DNA of 56,011 nt from positions 1 through 56,011 of the forward strand of contig JBDHYG010000018.1 in assembly GCA_039811225.1 (NCBI GenBank), in the 5' to 3' direction. This document shows positions 53,723 to 56,011 of the stretch, piece after piece (position 1 is the stretch's first letter; every line of letters starts with the position of its first letter). A program made the translations under genes and the position numbers. A model generated the notes under the pieces. The model saw only the letters and a list, made by a program, of their open reading frames with translations, did no database searches and had not been told where the DNA came from. The stretch comes from JAFDXJ01 sp039811225 (GTDB taxonomy: Bacteria; Bacteroidota; Bacteroidia; Chitinophagales; Chitinophagaceae).

Positions 53723-54430
53723 ATGCATTCATCACGATTCGTTTCCACCCTGTTCCTAATGGGAATGGTAGCCTGTCACACACCACAACCGGCGGCTTCA
53801 GCAGATTCCGCTACACCGGGTGGATGGCAGGTTTTATTTGACGGGCATAGTACAAATGGCTGGCACTCGTATGGCAAGACAAAAGCGGGTTCCGGCTGGA
53901 TTGCTTCCAATGGGATACTCCATTTTGATCCTTCCGTAAAAGATGGTGGCGACCTGGTGACCAATGACAGCTTTGCCAATTTTGACCTGCAACTGGAATG
54001 GAAAATTTCACCGGGTGGAAATAGTGGCATTATATTTTACGTAGCGGATAACCCGGCCAAATATCCTTATGTATGGCTTACCGGCCCGGAGATGCAGGTG
54101 ATCGATAATGAAGGGCATGAAGACGGCCACTATCCGAAACACCGGGCGGGTGATTTATATGATCTTATAGCTGCCTTACCTGAATCAGCTAAACCTGTCG
54201 GGGAATGGAACCAGGTAGAGATCATAGCCAATAAGGGTAAACTGGATTTTTACCTGAATAAAGTACATGTGGTATCCACGACCATGTGGGATGCGCAATG
54301 GGATAAAATGGTGGCCGGCAGTAAATTTCATACCATGCCTGATTTTGGAAAATTTCATGAAGGCCATATTGCCCTGCAGGATCATGGAGGGGATGTATGG
54401 TTTCGAAATATCCGGATAAAAAGACTGTAG
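53723..54430 (+). CDS. DUF1080 (3-keto-disaccharide hydrolase-like) lipoprotein
   Basis: A 235-residue exported protein of PF06439 (3-keto-disaccharide hydrolase), a jelly-roll fold. The lipobox is near MVAC (Cys18). The blocks GWQVLFDGHSTNGWHSYGK, FDLQLEWKISPGGNSGIIFYV, GPEMQVIDNEGHEDGHYPKHRAGDLYDL and GEWNQVEIIANKGKLDFYLN follow the family order. Members cleave or beta-eliminate glycosides oxidised at C3. This gene caps the cluster and names its likely purpose. Confidence 0.9.
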   Translation: MHSSRFVSTLFLMGMVACHTPQPAASADSATPGGWQVLFDGHSTNGWHSYGKTKAGSGWIASNGILHFDPSVKDGGDLVTNDSFANFDLQLEWKISPGGNSGIIFYVADNPAKYPYVWLTGPEMQVIDNEGHEDGHYPKHRAGDLYDLIAALPESAKPVGEWNQVEIIANKGKLDFYLNKVHVVSTTMWDAQWDKMVAGSKFHTMPDFGKFHEGHIALQDHGGDVWFRNIRIKRL

Positions 54431-54741
54431 GCTTTCAAATCAAAATACTTAAATGGAGCAATGCAGGTTGCTCCATTTTTTTGCCCGGGATTCAGCGCTA
54501 ATTAATTATTATTCCACGAGAGGCAATGTATACCAGGAAACGTGAATCCAATCTTACCGATAATCTAAGGTTCTTTACTAATTGAAAAAGGTGAATTTTC
54601 CCCTATTTCGATTCCTAAATTATTTTAATTTTATTTTAGAATTACCAGGATATAGTACTCCACGTATATCTATAAAAGATGTAACCGGCATACAGGATTG
54701 TGACTGGCTTACACGGAGTGTGTTTACAACAGCTGACTTAC
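54431..54741. other. Gap between DUF1080 and recombinase genes
   Basis: These 311 bases hold the terminator at 54451-54482. I see no gene, and the short frames here begin with TTG and have no recognisable product. The stretch may carry the recombinase promoter, but no exact TAnnTTTG element is visible. Confidence 0.5.
54451..54482 (+). terminator. Terminator of the sugar-oxidation cluster
   Basis: An 11-bp perfect stem (AAATGGAGCAA, 54451-54461, with its complement at 54468-54478) and a 6-base loop (TGCAGG) end in a T-run reaching 54482. This is the best terminator in the window and sets the cluster's right border. Confidence 0.85.
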
Positions 54742-55959
54742 ATGCAATTACCGGAGATGATATTAAAACCCCTCACACATCATAACAAGGCGTGTATTGG
54801 TATCTATTTCAAAAAAGATTCCACGTTGAATCAATTCATACAGGCTACCGTCCAGGCGCAATGGAGCCAGACGAACCAATGCTGGTATATGCTTTTTTCG
54901 GAAGCCAATTATCGTCATCTACGGGAGGTGTTAAAAGGGAAAGTTACCATCCAGGCCGATGCTTTTATGAAGGAGACGGAAAACTTACATCGTGCAACAG
55001 CAGAAAAAATTTTACCCCCGGTTTTTCGAACCAAGGAACGACTGAAAGACCGACCGGCCGGGAGTATCCAGCCAATCAATCGCCAGGTATTGCCGGAAAT
55101 GGAAAAGCATTTACGGCTAAAGGGGTACAGTTCCTCTACGATGCGAACCTATCTAAATGAGATGGCAATTTTTCTTAGAGCCATTCAGCAGCATTCCGCG
55201 GCGGCATTTGATAGCAACCGGATAAAAGATTATTTAAATTATTGTATAGTGCAATTGCAGTTAAGGGAAAATACTATTCATAGCCGGTTAAATGCATTAA
55301 AGTTTTATTATGAGCAGGTTTTGGGGCGGGCAAAGTTTTTCTGGGATATTCCCCGGCCGAAGAAGCAAGCGATACTGCCAAAAGTCATCAGCAAGGAACG
55401 CATTGCGGACCTGATTAATTCTATTGAAAACGTGAAGCATAGGACAATTATCATGCTGGCATATGCTTGTGGTTTACGGGTCAGTGAAGTAGTTTCATTA
55501 AAAGTGAAGGACATTGATGGCCAGCGAAAAACAATTTTTATTAGAAAAGCAAAAGGAAAGAAAGACAGGGTTGCGAGCCTGAGTCCGCATATGTTAGTCA
55601 TGTTGCGGGCTTATTATAAGCAGTATCGGCCCCGGCATTACCTGTTTGAAGGAGTGACAGAAGATGAGCATTTGAGTGCGCGGAGCATACAAATGGTTTT
55701 GCAAAAAGCCAAGAGGAAAGCCGGCATCCGGCAAGAGGGAAGTATGCATATGTTGCGGCACAGTTTTGCTACACATTTATTAGATAAGGGGATTGATGTT
55801 GTATTTATACAAAAGCTTTTGGGGCATAACAATATCAAGACCACGTTGCGTTATTTGCATGTTACGAATAAAGATTTGGTACAAATTATAAGTCCTCTTG
55901 AAGATATAGAAGGTTTATTGAAGAAAGAGGAAGTTGTATTTACGAAACAGAAAAAATAG
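54742..55959 (+). CDS. Tyrosine recombinase with N-terminal WxxxxxxW domain
   Basis: A 405-residue site-specific recombinase. All catalytic residues are present: Arg246 (CGLRVSEV), the beta-strand Lys region (RKAKGKKDR), His336 and Arg339 (HMLRHSFATHL), His362 (LGHNN) and Tyr371. A SAM-like core-binding domain lies at about 115-205. The first 85 residues form an extra domain with AQWSQTNQCWYML (Trp41, Trp48), seen in several Bacteroidota integrases and resembling a HARP-like fold by style only. The insert that marks integron integrases is absent. The start is uncertain: an in-frame start lies at 54700 and an ATG at 54757. Its attachment site and cargo lie beyond the window. Confidence 0.85.
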   Translation: MQLPEMILKPLTHHNKACIGIYFKKDSTLNQFIQATVQAQWSQTNQCWYMLFSEANYRHLREVLKGKVTIQADAFMKETENLHRATAEKILPPVFRTKERLKDRPAGSIQPINRQVLPEMEKHLRLKGYSSSTMRTYLNEMAIFLRAIQQHSAAAFDSNRIKDYLNYCIVQLQLRENTIHSRLNALKFYYEQVLGRAKFFWDIPRPKKQAILPKVISKERIADLINSIENVKHRTIIMLAYACGLRVSEVVSLKVKDIDGQRKTIFIRKAKGKKDRVASLSPHMLVMLRAYYKQYRPRHYLFEGVTEDEHLSARSIQMVLQKAKRKAGIRQEGSMHMLRHSFATHLLDKGIDVVFIQKLLGHNNIKTTLRYLHVTNKDLVQIISPLEDIEGLLKKEEVVFTKQKK

Positions 55960-56011
55960 TTATATCTATTTCGCAAAAACGGGGTAATACGTTGAAAATA
56001 AGTAGTATAAT

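Noticed and set aside
54582..54785. A 67-codon frame before the recombinase
   Set aside because: TTG start, overlaps the recombinase start region and shows no family features.
54742..55959. Integron integrase
   Set aside because: The insert that separates the two catalytic patches in IntI proteins is missing, although the C-terminal SPLE motif is similar.
1..56011. tRNA, rRNA or riboswitch genes
   Set aside because: I looked for cloverleaf arms, rRNA blocks and known riboswitch cores in the intergenic stretches and saw none; this was by eye and short RNAs could be missed.

Overview
The window reads as a piece of chromosome from a Bacteroidota bacterium, most likely of the Chitinophagaceae. 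Three things point there: gliding genes gldD and gldE, a metalloprotease with a type IX secretion sorting domain, and repeated promoter -7 elements of the Bacteroidota type TAnnTTTG. The family-level placement is inference from gene content and protein style; no rRNA or tRNA gene is present to settle it. The DNA is fairly AT-rich and tightly packed, with several convergent genes overlapping at their stop codons. I see no prophage, CRISPR array or insertion sequence. One tyrosine recombinase lies at the right edge.

Layout. 1-5.8 kb: the end of a cupin protein, an initiating sugar-phosphate transferase for exopolysaccharide, two tandem paralogous outer-membrane barrel proteins and a YcxB-like membrane protein. 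5.8-7.4 kb (minus): an acetyltransferase and a secreted GH5 glycosidase. 7.5-11.7 kb: acpP, fabF, rnc and typA. 11.8-19.2 kb: an MsbA-type ABC exporter, rbfA, a LolE-like permease, an unknown exported protein and a large secreted M4 metalloprotease. 19.3-20.1 kb: an HTH/DUF2975 regulator pair with a palindrome over its promoter. 20.5-25.3 kb: an FKBP isomerase, mqo, a MarR/SRPBCC pair bracketed by two copies of a hairpin repeat, and a GH16 glucanase.

25.4-32.6 kb (mostly minus): an enoyl-CoA hydratase with PaaZ, a DinB-like protein, adk, msrB (plus), a GH25 lysozyme and an M1 aminopeptidase. 32.7-41.2 kb (plus, except one small minus gene): a radical SAM/SPASM protein, a GHL10 glycosidase, a DegT aminotransferase, rpoN, a membrane protein and a second M1 peptidase. 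41.2-46.8 kb (minus): a LutB-like iron-sulfur protein, a DUF3109 protein, gldD, gldE, ssb and mutY. 47-50 kb (plus): an HU protein, a TPR protein, a 31-residue basic protein of the bS22/mS38 (AURKAIP1/COX24) type and ribonuclease G. 50-54.4 kb: two sugar isomerase/epimerase TIM barrels, a Gfo/Idh/MocA oxidoreductase, a cytochrome c lipoprotein and a DUF1080 3-keto-glycoside hydrolase, together a likely sugar-oxidation cluster. 54.7-56 kb: the tyrosine recombinase.

The observations most worth following are the 31-residue ribosomal-type gene and the near-perfect palindrome between it and rng, the 3-keto-sugar cluster, the paired hairpin repeats, the self-contained HTH/DUF2975 module with its candidate operator, an orphan 13-bp-arm hairpin in a gene-free gap, and the recombinase with its unusual N-terminal domain.
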